From Mangifera indica (lineage: Eukaryota; Streptophyta; Magnoliopsida; Sapindales; Anacardiaceae): a stretch of DNA of 64,000 nucleotides. Below are positions 11,460 through 33,677 of the stretch, one piece after another. The translations under genes and the position numbers were made by a program. The number at the start of each line of letters is the position of its first letter. Within the stretch, counting starts at the first letter, position 1. The notes under the pieces are model-generated. The model saw only the letters and a program-made list of their open reading frames with translations. It had not been told where the DNA came from and made no database searches. The stretch spans positions 1,240,001 to 1,304,000 of the forward strand of contig NC_058148.1 in the NCBI RefSeq assembly GCF_011075055.1, given 5' to 3'.

Positions 11460-14400
11460 GATCGGGCTAAATAAAGACTAAATTGGAAGCCTAGAAATAT
11501 GGCTCGACACTATCACATGTCGAGATTGACCCATAGGCCTTCCAGACTGGACTGTGGGCCTAGGTATTAGACCCATGGGCTAACCCAACCTGACCAAATA
11601 TTGTTGAATATATTAAAAAATAAAAAAAATTATATGGCAATTGGCTTTTGCTTCCTGTGCAATTTTATCTATAAATCTTTCAATCTCGATTCTTTCATTA
11701 TATTTTCAATCTCATTTTCTCTCATCAACTCTCTTTCAGAAACTGTCTGAATTCACAAACAATAATTTTTTTGTGTTTATTTATAATTTTGTTTTCATTT
11801 TAATTTTATCATTACAAAATATTACAAATGGATCTAAGATTAAATGAATTCAACCAATTTGAATATTATTTATGTAGATAATTAGTATGATATATATGTT
11901 TTATTTATGTTTACAATTATACAATATGTAAATTAATTTAGTTGTATTTTGTTATAATATTTTTCATTATGTAACCACGACATTCTTGCGTCACAAGTGA
12001 AAGATTATAAATAAAATGTTCAGGGTACTGTCTTTAGTTTTAATAATTAAAAAATAATGTGTTTAAATTTTTAATTAATTTTTTAAAATTTTTTTAAATA
12101 GGTCACCCCAATTAAGGTTATGTCTAACCCAACTCTATATATATAGGGTCAGACTTTGAGTCTTAAAAATTTCATGGGTTGGTTCAGCCAAAAGGCCCAT
12201 CACTATATGGGTTTAAGGCCCTATCCAACCCATAGACACCTCTACATACAACATCAAATAGCAACTAAAATTACATCATTATCCAAAAGATTTTGAAATT
12301 TACATAAACATAACACAAACATCATGAGTATGAAACTAAAACCGATACATAAATTGAAAATCAAGCAAAATCCATCCTCATGCAACACGGTTGGCTAAAC
12401 TACTAGCTCCATACCCCCCTCCCCTCACATGACCCGCTGTTTAACTCATCCACCTGCAAAACAACACAAACAAAACATGTGTGTATGAAGTATCTTGTTG
12501 ATCACGTGAGAAATAATTTATTGTAATTCTTCCTTTCCATGAACCTATAAAATAATATGAATTGTTGCATCTTGGCGTCAAATGCATGAAACATCCTATG
12601 AGTGTCTTGCCACAACTTAAATGCTTTCATATATCATACACCAAATTACACACAACTGGTGGCTAATAATGTTTGCTTAGTCATTTCTCACTTTTCACAA
12701 CATTTCCTAAATTCAACCCAAATCTACTTCATTTGAAGTCTATGTTGTCTTCTACATAGTTGGACGCCTTTCATTTACTAATTACCTTAATTCACCTTGA
12801 AAAAAACTCCTCTAATGTTTTCCCCATTCTAGTATACACATCAACCTTTCCTTAATGTTTGTGAAACTTAACACCACCTATCACAATTGCACATCCTTTC
12901 ATTCATGGTTATGCGTTTAAACACTCTATGTACATACATGCACCCCATAATGCACATCCTTTTGTCCTTGTTATATAGAATCACAACAATGCCCCCTATG
13001 CATGATTGTATCGTTGTCTACCTAGTGTATGCACGACTGTTCAACTTCTTGTATACAATTATGCATTGTCATTTGTTAAAATTTTTAGTTTTTTTCGATG
13101 ACTACAATGAAGGCTCTATGCCTTAATGCAATAAAAACAAGTTTTTAACATTTAGATCATGTTTCATTACCAAACATCATAGCATGCCTTCCAAATTAGA
13201 TCTACATATATCATGCATCATACCATATTCTTATATTATCATGTTATTTACTTTATCCTGCATAACAAACAACATTATATTACATTTTATTTTAATCTTA
13301 ATACAACATAACATCCAATCATTTTCATGAACATACTTTTCATCCTTAATAGATCAAATTAATGAAGAAAACATAACATACTTACTTGCACTTTTGGTGA
13401 TTAGCTTACTCTTCATGTGGTTGCAGTAACTCTCCAATGACTTAGTTTCCTTTCAACGTCCTATGATCAACTTTGCTATCTCTCTTTCTCAATCTTTCTA
13501 CTGTCTGTTTTTGAAAAATAAAAAGTGAATAATAACTTTCTTAATCACTGTTTCACCCCTTTTTTAATTTTAACTAAATAATGCAGTCACGACCATGCAA
13601 CCTCTCTACATGGTTTTCTAGGTGGTTTCTTAACAAAAAATCACGTTTCATGATCTTCAAAAACGCATTAATCGAAATTCAAACTCCATGCATGGTTGTA
13701 CATTTCCTTATGCACAAAGTTCATGGTGACCAATCAACACTATTCATCCTTATCGAGTGTATAGGCGTGCACCACCTTCATGCATGATTGTATGCCCTTT
13801 AATACTTAGACAATTTCATACACCATCTAAGAAAAGACCATTTGCCCCTTACTACACATGCACTCATGACAAACACGATTATGTAGTGCACTTTGACTAT
13901 AACACTTAAGCACAATCAAATCAAAATTAAAAACGACCAATTTATCTTTATAGTGTACCTATGGGTATGACACAAGTTTTACATAGTTTTTAGGAGACTT
14001 AAGAGAGAGGCTAGAGTTTTAAGCTTTTTACATTTGACATGAGAGAGGCTTTTCGATCTCCCTAGTTCTTGTTGTATTAAAACTTTAGTATTAGTAATTT
14101 CTTCATCCCTTGTACATGGTTCTTCTCATTTTGGGTTTTTCATGTAAATCCTTGTATTCTTTTGCTCTAGCTTTGATTATTTGATTTTTGGGTTTTTACG
14201 TAACAAAAGATATAATAGTTTTGAAACATAATTGGGATGCTTGAGATTTGATAATCTCTCATAATATGAATGAAATTCCAATAATACATCATGTACGGAC
14301 TATTTAGTATTAATAAGTACAAACAAGTTGATGTATCATCAAATAATATGATAATTTTAAATTAAAAATAAAATAAATACTAAAATCATCAAATCATTTG

Positions 14401-15119
14401 CAAATACGTCAATTTATTTGTAACTAGTAATGTATACTGTTCATACATATGTTGTAAGTCATTAAATCAAAACCTAATAGAAGTTAAGCGCATATAAATG
14501 TGCCCTTCTGGTCAATTATTATAAGTCCATTTGCATGAACATGACATGATTAAATTAATTATTTTTCTTCAAGATAGCTACTCAAATATATAATAATAAG
14601 GGTCAACTTCAAGCACAAATTGATTCAAGAATAGTTTTATTAATTAATTTTGTCTAATATTGGAATAAATTAATTAGACATAATTGAGTTGTTAGATCTT
14701 AAATGACCCTACAAATTTTTACTTCTTCTTACTTAATATCAAAGATTTACCATTTATAATTTAAGAGTTGTTGAATGATCCTCCAAATTTACCATAGTTT
14801 TTTATGTGTAATCAAATCCTTTTTTTAATTAAAACTCATGGAAATAACACATACAAGATGATTAGTTTTATAGAAGTTGCTTTATCTTTTTTTTTTTTTT
14901 TTGATAGTTTTTTAAATCTAAGGTGAAATATTACATTTTATATTATTTTTTATATTAACATTAATAATAAAAAAATTATCAAAATCTTGTATTATTTATA
15001 AACTAAATAAAATAATATAACTAATAAAAATTAAATTACTAGAATGCCCCGTTAAGGTAACTTGTTACTTTGGGGGCTTACTGCAACATTTACGACTAGA
15101 TGGATTAACTTGTAATTTA
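11460..15119. other. repeat-like intergenic DNA, no gene found
   Basis: 11450-12240 has opposed GGGC/GCCC-rich blocks (GACCCATAGGCCTTCC near 11530, AAAAGGCCCATCAC near 12190) around an AT-rich core, suggesting a degenerate MITE without a clear target duplication. 12360-13960 is a lower-AT block with repeated CATGCATGATTGTATG-like phrases (12990, 13690, 13780), probably an old retroelement remnant, but no conserved protein is readable. 14000-15100 is plain AT-rich sequence. Confidence 0.35.
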
Positions 15120-15122
15120 CCC

Positions 15123-15132
15123 TATAATAAAA
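15123..15132 (+). promoter_or_regulatory. probable TATA box of the shaggy-like kinase gene
   Basis: TATAATAAAA lies about 30 bp before a pyrimidine- and CA-rich segment (TCTTATTCAACACTCACTC) typical of plant transcription starts. The leader exon follows. Confidence 0.4.
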
Positions 15133-15154
15133 AATTGTGTTAATTGTTTGTCAG

Positions 15155-15850
15155 ATAATTGTCAGTCTTATTCAACACTCACTCAACGCAAAATCCTCCT
15201 CCTCCCACACCCATAGAAACAAAAAAAAGGAAAAATCAAAATCAAAATCAAAATGAAAAACAAATAAATCAAAATTTCAGAAATCAGATCGCCAACAGTT
15301 CTTCCTCTTCTTTCAAATTTTCTCTCAATTTTCAGTAAAAAGGAAAATTTCAATATCTTTTTAATTCTCCAAGCTGATATCTTCGTACGGAGCTTGTAAG
15401 TACATATATAATGCTCGAGACTTGGTTTCGCTTTGTTTCCAGTCGCTTCCAGGTGAAGCTTCTTCAACGATCTGTTTTCGTCTTGTGATTTTTTTTTTTC
15501 CCTCTAGTTATGTGTTTTAAATATTTGGAATCTGTTTGCGCTTTTGATTGATGAGTTTTTTTTTCTTGTGGCGGACTAGTGTGCTTGGTTTAGACTTAGA
15601 TCTGATCAGAATTTTTTACCTGGTTATTGTGAATCTATATATTTTTTTAATTATGAGAAGAATATAACTTTCTAAAAACATGATATGAAATTTTATTTAT
15701 ACTGTAATATTTTAATATAAGTAGATGTCAAGAAATTGTTTTTAAAATTTTGGAAAATTGTTATTTTTTGTCTGATTTATTTTATTGTTTAGGATTTATT
15801 CAGAAATTCATTTTCAAAGTTTATTTTTTCTTTGGTTTCAAAAGTAAAAC

Positions 15851-15882
<32 letters not shown>

Positions 15883-17232
15883 TTACGTGTAATTACTAAT
15901 TTTAAGGATTATATCCGAAAATATTTCAAAAAGTTTCTTGTTATAGAAATAATTTTTTAAAATTTTATCTGAGAGAGTATTCAGTATATGTCAGTGTTTG
16001 CCGCCGAGGGTTTTTTTCCCAAATTTGGGAGATTTAGGAAGTTGAAGGGATATTGACTGTGATTTCAGAATTTTAGTGGGTAAATTTCATAAGAGTAACT
16101 ACTATTGATACGAACGGTGGGTATGTAGACAAAATATAGTGCCGTATCGTGATTTAATTGTTTCCATTAGGTTTAATTCAAAATTATTCAATTATATAAT
16201 AATTCCTTAGTTTGTTTGTACCAACTGGTACTCAGGTTTGCATGTAATGTATTATTGTTTTTATGATCAGTGAGTTACAATTTTTAATCAACATTACTCT
16301 TTATAATTTACGAAATAATTCTATATGGGTGAGAAATGTGTGAAAGAAAATCAGGTAGTTTAGAGCTGTAAGTAATTAACAAACTAACTAACAAGGAGTT
16401 TTGATATATGAATAGTAATTAATTATTTAATTTAATTACCAAAATTTGTTTATGTTGCTATATGTGTGTACATTACCAACTCACTTATCAATGTAATTTT
16501 CAACTGTTCATGGAGATCTTTAATCTCTTAATACATTATTTTGTTTGATTTCTACTGGTTTTAATTGTGCAGCCATCCATGATTGGTCGTACATCAGTTA
16601 CAACTTCTGTTTATTAACCCTTTTTCGTTAATATGCAAAATTACATTGTTCATCAACACTTAAATCAGGCTTTCTTTAAGCCTCCAAGAAGTATATGATA
16701 CTAAGTATATCATATACTTTTTAGAGAGTATTTGGAGAGTATCAGTGTGTGTGCTTCATTGTTTCATATTATGTGCAAGCTTCTTGATAAAATTCAACCT
16801 GGATGATTGGTTGTTTGATGCTTTTTTCATCATGCTTATATTATTATTTTTTTCTCTCTTTTATGCATTGTTTGTGGTTTTGATTCGTATAATAGGGTTA
16901 TCCTCCTGACAAACATATTGTATTTTTCCTTGTAATTTTCTGCCCAGTTGTTGCATTTGATTTCTTCTTTATGAGTTATATATTTTCTGTATAAGATGTT
17001 ACCAAAAGAAATGATTGTTTGTCTCTCTCTAATGGTTATCATTGTAAAGAAAATGTCCCTGATGAATCATATTCTATATCCATATTTCTTATGGAGAATC
17101 TTTTCCCCTTTTCTTAAGATTTTTTGTTACTCCTATCAGGAAGATAGGTGTTTGGATGGAATGGAGGGCACAACCGCTAAAAATCAGGAGGGTATCAAAT
17201 ACTAGTATCAGCTGTAATTATCAAATATATTT
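15155..17232 (+). other. 5' UTR of the shaggy-like kinase gene, with leader intron and upstream AUGs
   Basis: A leader exon begins near 15155. Two donors are possible: CTT|GTAAGT at 15396 and CAG|GTGAAG at 15453. The likely acceptor (CCTATCAG) ends at 17139; further AG sites near 17205 and 17211 are possible. With the 15453 donor, an AUG at 15411 opens a 35-codon upstream ORF that crosses the splice and ends at 17205. An AUG at 17156 opens another frame that overlaps the main start, to 17344. The intron of about 1.7 kb contains an (AT)n run near 15855. Confidence 0.5.
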
Positions 17233-22379
<5,147 letters not shown>

Positions 22380-22679
22380 CACATCAATTGCGTCAAGCGT
22401 CTTCTTTGTTGCTTCCATGCACTATCAACCGCCCTGCCGCCATTTTGGTCTTCTGAGTTTATGAATGTTAGAATCTGTGGCTACATCCCTTCTGAATCCA
22501 CTTTCTGTTAATTCCAGTGACGAAAGGAGTGTTGCAAAAAGGAGTCTGTAGGACAATTTGAGGTTTTTGAGTTTGTGTATGTGTTATGATGCTTTGAAGA
22601 CCACTAGAACATACTTTGTTGTAATTTGTTAATTGTTATATCCCTGTTTTATGGGCGATTTTAGTAAGATAAAAAATAT

Positions 22680-24020
22680 GAGTATCTGTAAAAAATTAAA
22701 AAAAAAAAAATTAAATTTGTTGTGATCTTTTCTCTTTGAACTTAATTCATCAATTCAGTCCTAAGTTGATATTGGGGCTGGTAGTTGCTTGATAATGTTA
22801 TTAGGATAACATTGACAAGGGTGGATTTGATTGAGCTTGACCGAGTGGAGTTTGAAGTGAAGGGATTTCAGCTGTGCTCCTGAGTTTAGTTGCAGCATAC
22901 ATGAAGTCGCTTGGCACGTACCAAAAACTGCAGGAACTTATCAGAGGTAAAGACGCTTTCCTTGAGCATTTAATTTAATTCACATTCCATCTATTCAATT
23001 TCTCCATAAATAAATGAGTAAAAGTGAAATTATTTTGTGAGTTCTCTTTCACTCCTCACCTACAATCCAATACATTTTTTGTGAACCAACTTTAGTTGTT
23101 CTATAATGCAATAGAATAGATCATGAACTGTTTTGCCTCTAGGTTGTACGGTAGCTGCATATTGCAGTTCAGTGCTATCCTATTTAATATTATTTGGTTT
23201 GATCTCAACTCTTGTTTATGGATTATCAGCTCGAGCTCTATAGTGCAAGTGAAGATTCAAACTCATTTCAAGAAATTATGGTAAATCATAACTTATATTT
23301 ATCAATCACCGTTTGAACTTTTTAGAGTTTATCCATACCATACCATACAAAGGCTGAAAAAAACATGGTTTAGGGGCACAAACAGCAAAACTATTGGTCG
23401 TGTACTTTCAAGATGAGCCATGTTGGGACTTGTAGGAAAGGTCCACGTTCAGTCTAATATGGGTTTTAAAAAGTTTTTAAAATTATAAAAAACTAAAATA
23501 TTAGAAAATATATTTAAGTTAATTTTTAACGAAATATCAATAAAACATGCAGGATAACCCATTAAATAGTCAACAGAGTTGGTCATTCCTCAATTTTAAT
23601 GTTGAAACAGATCGATATACTTTCTTAGAATTTGTCTTTTGATAAAACTTAGTATGACATAATTTGTGATATAATAATCCTATAAATTATGTCTTAAACC
23701 TCAGTATTGAGACAGATTGATACAATATGTTAGGACATATTTTTTACAGGACTTAATATAATATGACTCATGATATAATAGGTTCGACGACATTAAATTG
23801 ATATATCTTTATCTCGTTTACTATAAGGTTTACTCATGAACAAGACGTACCAATCAAGTATCTAATATTCAAGTTAACAATATCATCAATATGATTATTT
23901 TGATTGTTTTTGAACTAGTTGTCCTCTTGGAAACTTTAAAAATTACAGACTAAAAGTAGGATGCTTTTGCTAGTTTTTGAAACTCATGGGGACTAACATG
24001 AAATTCGTGGTTTCTTGCGC
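22680..24020. other. intergenic DNA between the kinase and Hsp70 genes
   Basis: 22380-22680 is the kinase 3' UTR. Beyond it no gene or clear element is visible; the sequence is AT-rich with stops in all frames. The last 100 bp before 24118 is the Hsp70 promoter and leader. Confidence 0.5.
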
Positions 24021-24117
24021 ACTACTCTATCTATACACAGTGCTTTGTTAAATTTCTCCGCCGCTCTATCATCTTTCATCTTCGTCTTCTCCTCCTTTTT
24101 CAGAACAGAAATCTATC

Positions 24118-28475
<4,358 letters not shown>

Positions 28476-29550
28476 GCAACTGCTCAGTCTTTTCGCCGTT
28501 CTGGTTATATGTAACAGGAATTTGATTCTTTTAGGGATACGGCATGGTTTGAGCCAAGTTTTTCCGTCATCTTGTTATCATGAAGAGCAGATTCATATTG
28601 TTTTTGGGAATACAGAGGATGATTGAGAGACCTAGTATAAATATATTTGTCATTATGTCATATTAGAATCATCCCCGGCAAAAGAGAAGGTGTACGTTGT
28701 CTCTCTTTCCAGGAAGCTTAATTTTTGTACTGTGGATGATGGTGATGAGAGATTGGATATCATCGTATGGGCCAGTTAGTGACCAATCAGTCTCTTGAAT
28801 AAAATCAGAGGCTTTGTTTTGTCTTAAAGCAAAATGTCCCAAGGCTTATCTTTCTGTTGCTATATTTTAACGAGTGTCATCCAAAATATAAATTAATTCA
28901 GAGAAATTGAAACATATTTCTTAATATTGAAGGGGTGAATTTCTCTTAGCTCCTTCGATGTTTGCTTTAAATTCAGAAACACCCCATTTGGCTATACCAT
29001 CATTCTCCTTCCCCAACCTCTCAACATTTTCCAAAATCATTACAAGACACAAAAGAAATATATTTCATTTTAGAAACCATGAAATGATACAAATTGGTGG
29101 TGTTTTGATCTTCCATGCAGCAAGTGAAATGGATAAGAAGACACTAAAATACTAGCACATAATGGTAATATAAAAAGCATAAATATTGCTTTCAAATTTT
29201 CAACTCTCACTTTCTGTTTGTGTTATTATGATAAATTGTTTTCCTCTAAACCTTGTAGATATATATCTTATAATAAATTCCTTGTAGCAGTAATAAATTG
29301 ATTAATTTTCCTGAATTTATTCCAAACAATCTTTCCCTCATCCTCACCTTAAAGCCATTGTAAAACCAAAGAACTCTAAAGTAAACTTGTAGAGTTAGAG
29401 TGTTTGTTTTAAGGATAATGGAAAGTGTAATATATAAAGAATAAAAGAGTTCAAGTATTAGATTTGTTATCGAAGAAAAAGGAAGATACAATAAAGATTG
29501 GTTGTCGGTTAAAACTAAGGTGGTCACTGAAGAAAGAAAAAAAAAAACTG
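28476..29550. other. 3' UTR of Hsp70 copy 1 and intergenic DNA
   Basis: The 3' UTR probably runs to about 28800 (AATAAA-like signals near 28798). No gene is seen from 28850 to 29550; short open frames there have AT-driven composition and no recognisable motifs. Confidence 0.45.
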
Positions 29551-29559
29551 ATGAGATAA

Positions 29560-29794
29560 TTTATCACTTTTTAAACCTTGGGTATAGTAAGAAAAAATAT
29601 TAGATTTTTAAACTTTAGTGGGGAAAAATATAATAAATTTTTAGTTTTTTAAATTCTTTACTAAATGACAATTTTATCTTTAATAATAACTATGAAAATT
29701 AACAGATGGATAAACGTTTAAGTTTTTTTATTATTAATAAATGAAAACTTTAGAAAAAAAATAATTTTTAGGTGGAAACAAGTCCTTTGGCCTA
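29560..29794 (+). mobile_element. truncated right end of the Mutator-type MITE family
   Basis: The segment ends GGTGGAAACAAGTCCTTTGGCC, matching the right terminus of the copies at 9400 and 51318, and is preceded by the same blocks (CTTTAGTGGGGAAAAATA, then an AATGACAATTTTATCTTT-like stretch). The left half is missing. Confidence 0.55.
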
Positions 29795-30119
29795 AATCTA
29801 TTAATTTACCTAGTCCTCAATATTTGTTAAGCTCAGTTGTAGCAGATAGTTTATCTTCAGTCAAGTCTTTAGAGATTAATTTAATCAATTTATTTAGTTC
29901 AAATTGTTGTGACCAAGTGATGTGCACGTTTCATTTTAGTAGGTTTTTTTTTTTTTTTTCAATTTGCTCCAAAATCAACTATTTTCTTTCATGGAAAAAA
30001 AATTTTTAATTCCAAATAAACACCAATAAATATAAAAATATAGAAGAATCTTCTATGTCACGCAATATAAATTTCAAGTATGTCATAAATCAATTAATAT
30101 TGTGTCGTTACAATTAATA

Positions 30120-30905
30120 ACTCCATTTCGTCTTCTCTACTCTGCCTATGACTGTTGAGCTTGCAGGCGCTCCATCAGCCGTTGATCATCTTCCACCGGC
30201 AACTTGGCATAAGAAGATTTGTTTGAAACCTCAAACTCATAGCTGTTATGGATTGAAAATTCAAAATTTCACTTATTAATTATTAAAATTATTATAACCA
30301 GTAATCTCAAGAGTTAAATTCTCATTTAATTATAATATATTAAAAATAATAAAATTTTATCATTTTTTTTTTTAGTTTAAGAAATTAATAACTTCATTTT
30401 AAAATTAAATTTTGAAAAGTTATATTTTCCTCCTTAGAATTTTATTTTCAGCGCATCATCTTCGGTGATTAGGATCCAACTATGATTTCACTTTGAAAAT
30501 AGAATTTAATTTAATAAACATGATTAGAAATTTGAAAGTGAATAGTTGATTAAGAAATTTATGGGATTTAGACTTACAATTTGAATTATATTATACATTA
30601 ATTTAAAATAAAAATAATATTTAAAAAATAATAATTGATTTTTCTCAAAATGTGAGGGTAGGAAGGAGTCTGCCCCTGCATATAAACTTCAATTATATCG
30701 TAGATTAATATTGTCTTGGTATAATAGAAAGCTGTTACCAAACTTAGAAGAACACAAAATGATTAGCAATCTTGAGTCCATTATGTCTTCTCTACCTGTG
30801 ACAGGAATCTCCTTATGTCAAGTTGCCGGTGGAAAATCATCCACAGCAGGAGCAGCTTGGGGCGGAGCAATTTCATTTGATGCTGACGCCGCAGGTGCAA
30901 CGTAA
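30120..30905. repeat. dispersed inverted pair of coding-like fragments
   Basis: About 30188-30225 (CATCTTCCACCGGCAACTTG...) is nearly the reverse complement of about 30808-30840. Left (+) and right (-) both read as related peptides: SAVDHLPPATWHKK on the left, PAVDDFPPAT then a stop on the right. They look like two remnants of one gene duplicated head-to-head about 600 bp apart. The family is not recognised. Confidence 0.4.
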
Positions 30906-31087
30906 CTTATTGAGGCCGAGATATATGTTCGCACATAATAATATGCAGGAACATAGATTGTTGTGAGAATGCAGGCAGGGCATGGGTATCCATACGCCGT
31001 TTGAGGATGCTGTTCTACAAGTCACAGAATATCAACATTTTGTCAGAATTTATAGAGGATATCAAACCATAAACCTGTTTTATTCTA

Positions 31088-31091
<4 letters not shown>

Positions 31092-31145
<54 letters not shown>

Positions 31146-31160
31146 CACACACACACACAC
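31092..31160. repeat. (AT)n-(AC)n microsatellite
   Basis: About 47 bp of AT repeats (31092-31138) are followed by an AC run to 31160. Open frames across it (Tyr-Ile repeats) are artefacts of the microsatellite. Confidence 0.95.
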
Positions 31161-31539
31161 CTCCCTGTCAGTCTCTTGTTGGGGTTGGTTTATAAAACGG
31201 GCCGATATATTATGGTAGCGGAGTTGATTTCTTAAACGATGAGGGTGGTTGCGTCGGCCACCGCTGCACCTGGCACAGATAGCATCTTTTTTTAAAATTA
31301 AAGAATATATTAACAAAAAGAAAAGACTCTGAGCAATAACCGTGAAAAATCTAAATTCATCCTTTCAAAAATAAAGAGAAGCCAAAGAATTATAAAAAGT
31401 GCTATTAAAGCAACCAACAAAAAAACGTTCTAATATTCTCCTCTTGAAAAATAAAAGATTTTCTATTTTATTCAACTCGTTCAATAAATGAATCGAAGAC
31501 ACAAATGATTCATTTTAACTTATACTAGAGAAGTTAGAG

Positions 31540-32510
31540 TGTATATTACATATTTGATTGTATTTATTATTTTACATTCGAAAGAAAATGTAACAAATAT
31601 GAACCCTCTTAAGTAAAAACTAAAAAATATAATTCAAGAATCAAAATTATTAAGAATATTTCAATCTAAAATATTGAAAAACATTCAACAAAAAGAATGG
31701 ATATGAATCAAAATAAACAATCAAGAATAATTTGATATAAAGAAATATAACAAACAATGATATTTATCGAATAAAAAGATTGAATCCGTTCTAATTTATA
31801 GTGGAAAAAAATTAAAATGTATACTTTATATTTGATTGTGTTTATTATTTTATATTTTAAGGAAGATGTAACAAATATGAACCTTTCAAGTAAAAACAAA
31901 AAATATGACGACTCAAGAATACCTCACTCTAAAACACTAAAAAATATTTAACAAAAAGAATAGATTTGAATAGAAATAAACAATCAAGAATAATTTGATG
32001 CAAAGAAAAGTAACAAACAAATGACATTTATCGAAGAAAAATTGTCTTTGAAGAAATTTTTTTGAAAAATGAAGAACACAAAACATCAATCAACTTCGAG
32101 AAAGTAGAAGATTTCTTCCTTATTTATTTATGAAATGTTATTCAAATCGAATCTTTATACAGAGCAAGTTTTCTCTTATATTTTCACAATTCATGGCCAA
32201 ATAAAATTTGTAGCTCTTCAAGTAAAAACTAAAAAAATATAACTCAAGAATCAAAATTAAGAATGCATTAAACTAAAATATTGAAAGAAATTCAACAAAA
32301 TAAAAATGGATTTGAATCAAAATAAACAATAAAAAATAATTTGATACAAAGAAATGCAACAAACAAATGAGATTTATCGAATAAAAAGTGTTCTTGAAGA
32401 AACTACCTCAAAAAATGATAGCCAACTTTGGGAAAATAAAAAAATTTTAAGTTATTTCTTTATTTATGAAATGCCACTTGGGCCGGGCCTTCATACGGCA
32501 CAAGTTTTTA
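31540..32510. repeat. three diverged tandem copies of an AT-rich unit of about 280-330 bp
   Basis: The phrase AAGTAAAAACTAAAAAATAT recurs at about 31610, 31887 and 32218. Each copy is followed by the same order of blocks: CAAGAATC, AATATTGAAA, TTCAACAAAA, AAACAATCAAGAATAATTTG, ATTTATCGAATAAAAA. Copies 1 and 2 also share upstream TATTTGATTGT.TTTATTAT; copies 2 and 3 share the downstream TTATTTATGAAATG block. Noncoding. Confidence 0.75.
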
Positions 32511-32767
32511 ATTCCCGTCAAATCTAACGGAAATATCGTTTCTTATGCATTGTCGTTGCTATTATTACATATATATTAAATTAAACAAGTGGGAAACCAT
32601 AAGTAAGAACAATTTGGATGCTGACAGACAGTTAAGGTCAGGTGTGAACTCTCCCGCCGAACCTAACAGAAATTATCCCCATTCTCTTGTATTTCACAAT
32701 TCATAACCAAATAGTTTGTCTCTCCGTCGGTTACCAAGAAACCAAGAAACTTTCCCTCTCCTTTTCC

Positions 32768-33184
32768 ATGGAAGCTCTTCGCTTCCTACCATCCACATCA
32801 CCTACACACCTCCCCCCTACCACTACGGCCGCCACCACGGTGCTACCAACGCCACCGTCTCCTGAACGTATTGCTTCCACTGTAACCTCTCTAAACTTCG
32901 CTTCTGTTCGCCTCCCTGGCTCCGATCCTTCAATAATATGAGCCTTTTCTTACACAAACACCTCCTTCTCCTCTCAACCGCTCTTTAGCTCTCCAGTGGC
33001 TCTACCATCACGTCACGTGCTGCCATTTTACCCGCTGTCAAAAATCTCTTTAATCTCAGTTGGGAACGACGTCTTTGATATGACGCCGGATTTCTCAACT
33101 TTTCTTCTCCCTGCCATCAGAAATGTCCATTTAGCCCTCCGTGATCTCGGCATTAAAAATGCTTCAATTTTCCTCGGCATTTGA
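32768..33184 (+). pseudogene. broken glycoside hydrolase family 17 (glucan endo-1,3-beta-glucosidase-like) gene
   Basis: The reading MEALRFLPSTS to VRLPGSDPSII is followed by an in-frame TGA at 32939. The same frame then resumes AFSYTNTSLLLS, the usual GH17 order. Another frame gives NRSLALQWLYHHV, and a further shift gives HVLPFYPLSKISLISVGND then TPDFSTFLLPAIRNVHLALR up to 33184. The ISVGND and MxNVHxAL motifs are typical of GH17. The catalytic C-terminal half, with its glutamate nucleophile, is absent. A nonsense codon, at least two frame changes and 3' truncation make this a pseudogene. It lies between the two Hsp70 genes and is unrelated to them. Confidence 0.8.
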
Positions 33185-33677
33185 TTGTATACTGGTGACA
33201 GGCGGCTACATGATATTGGTAATGTTTAATGTTAAAGTAGTATATAATATGAATAAAATATGTCTTTTGAGTGCAATACAATATATCATTCCAAATTAGC
33301 TAAAACTATTTTAATATTTTTGTGTTCAATAATGTTTTTAATTTGAGTAGCCATGATTCGTGTACAACACTATTTTAACACTGTTGATGCTCTTATCTAC
33401 ATTTATTAATGGTGTTGATTAACATATATTTCCATATTTTAACAGGTCGAGTTTAAGTTGAATATTAAACTAAAATTGCAAGTTATTGATCAATGATAAA
33501 GAAAAGATAAAAAAGAGAAATAACTAGAGAAGAAGAATGATTATCAAAGAAAGAAAAAATCATTGATAAAACAAACTCCATCATCAACAGTGATTACAAG
33601 CTAAGTTCAAACTTAATTTAAGTTTAATTCATTTAAATCGAACAATAAACCAAACCTCGGTCGAGTTTGCTTCAACC
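33185..33677. other. intergenic DNA upstream of the hAT MITE
   Basis: AT-rich, with no gene. 33440-33660 shows faint opposed CAAGTT/AACTTG blocks that may be a decayed MITE, but no ends or target duplication can be read. Confidence 0.35.

Noticed and set aside
15183..15467. 94-codon open frame on the minus strand in the kinase leader
   Set aside because: The composition is driven by the T-rich leader. The region carries promoter, leader and splice signals for the + strand gene, and no protein family is recognisable.
23930..24060. Possible heat-shock element before Hsp70 copy 1 (GAAATTCGTGGTTTC)
   Set aside because: GAA and TTC units are present but not at the required two-base spacing. Not called.
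28958..29155. 65-codon open frame downstream of Hsp70 copy 1
   Set aside because: No motif, no promoter context, and codon use reflects AT-rich intergenic DNA.
31080..31316. Open frames with Tyr-Ile repeats on both strands
   Set aside because: Produced by the AT/AC microsatellite.
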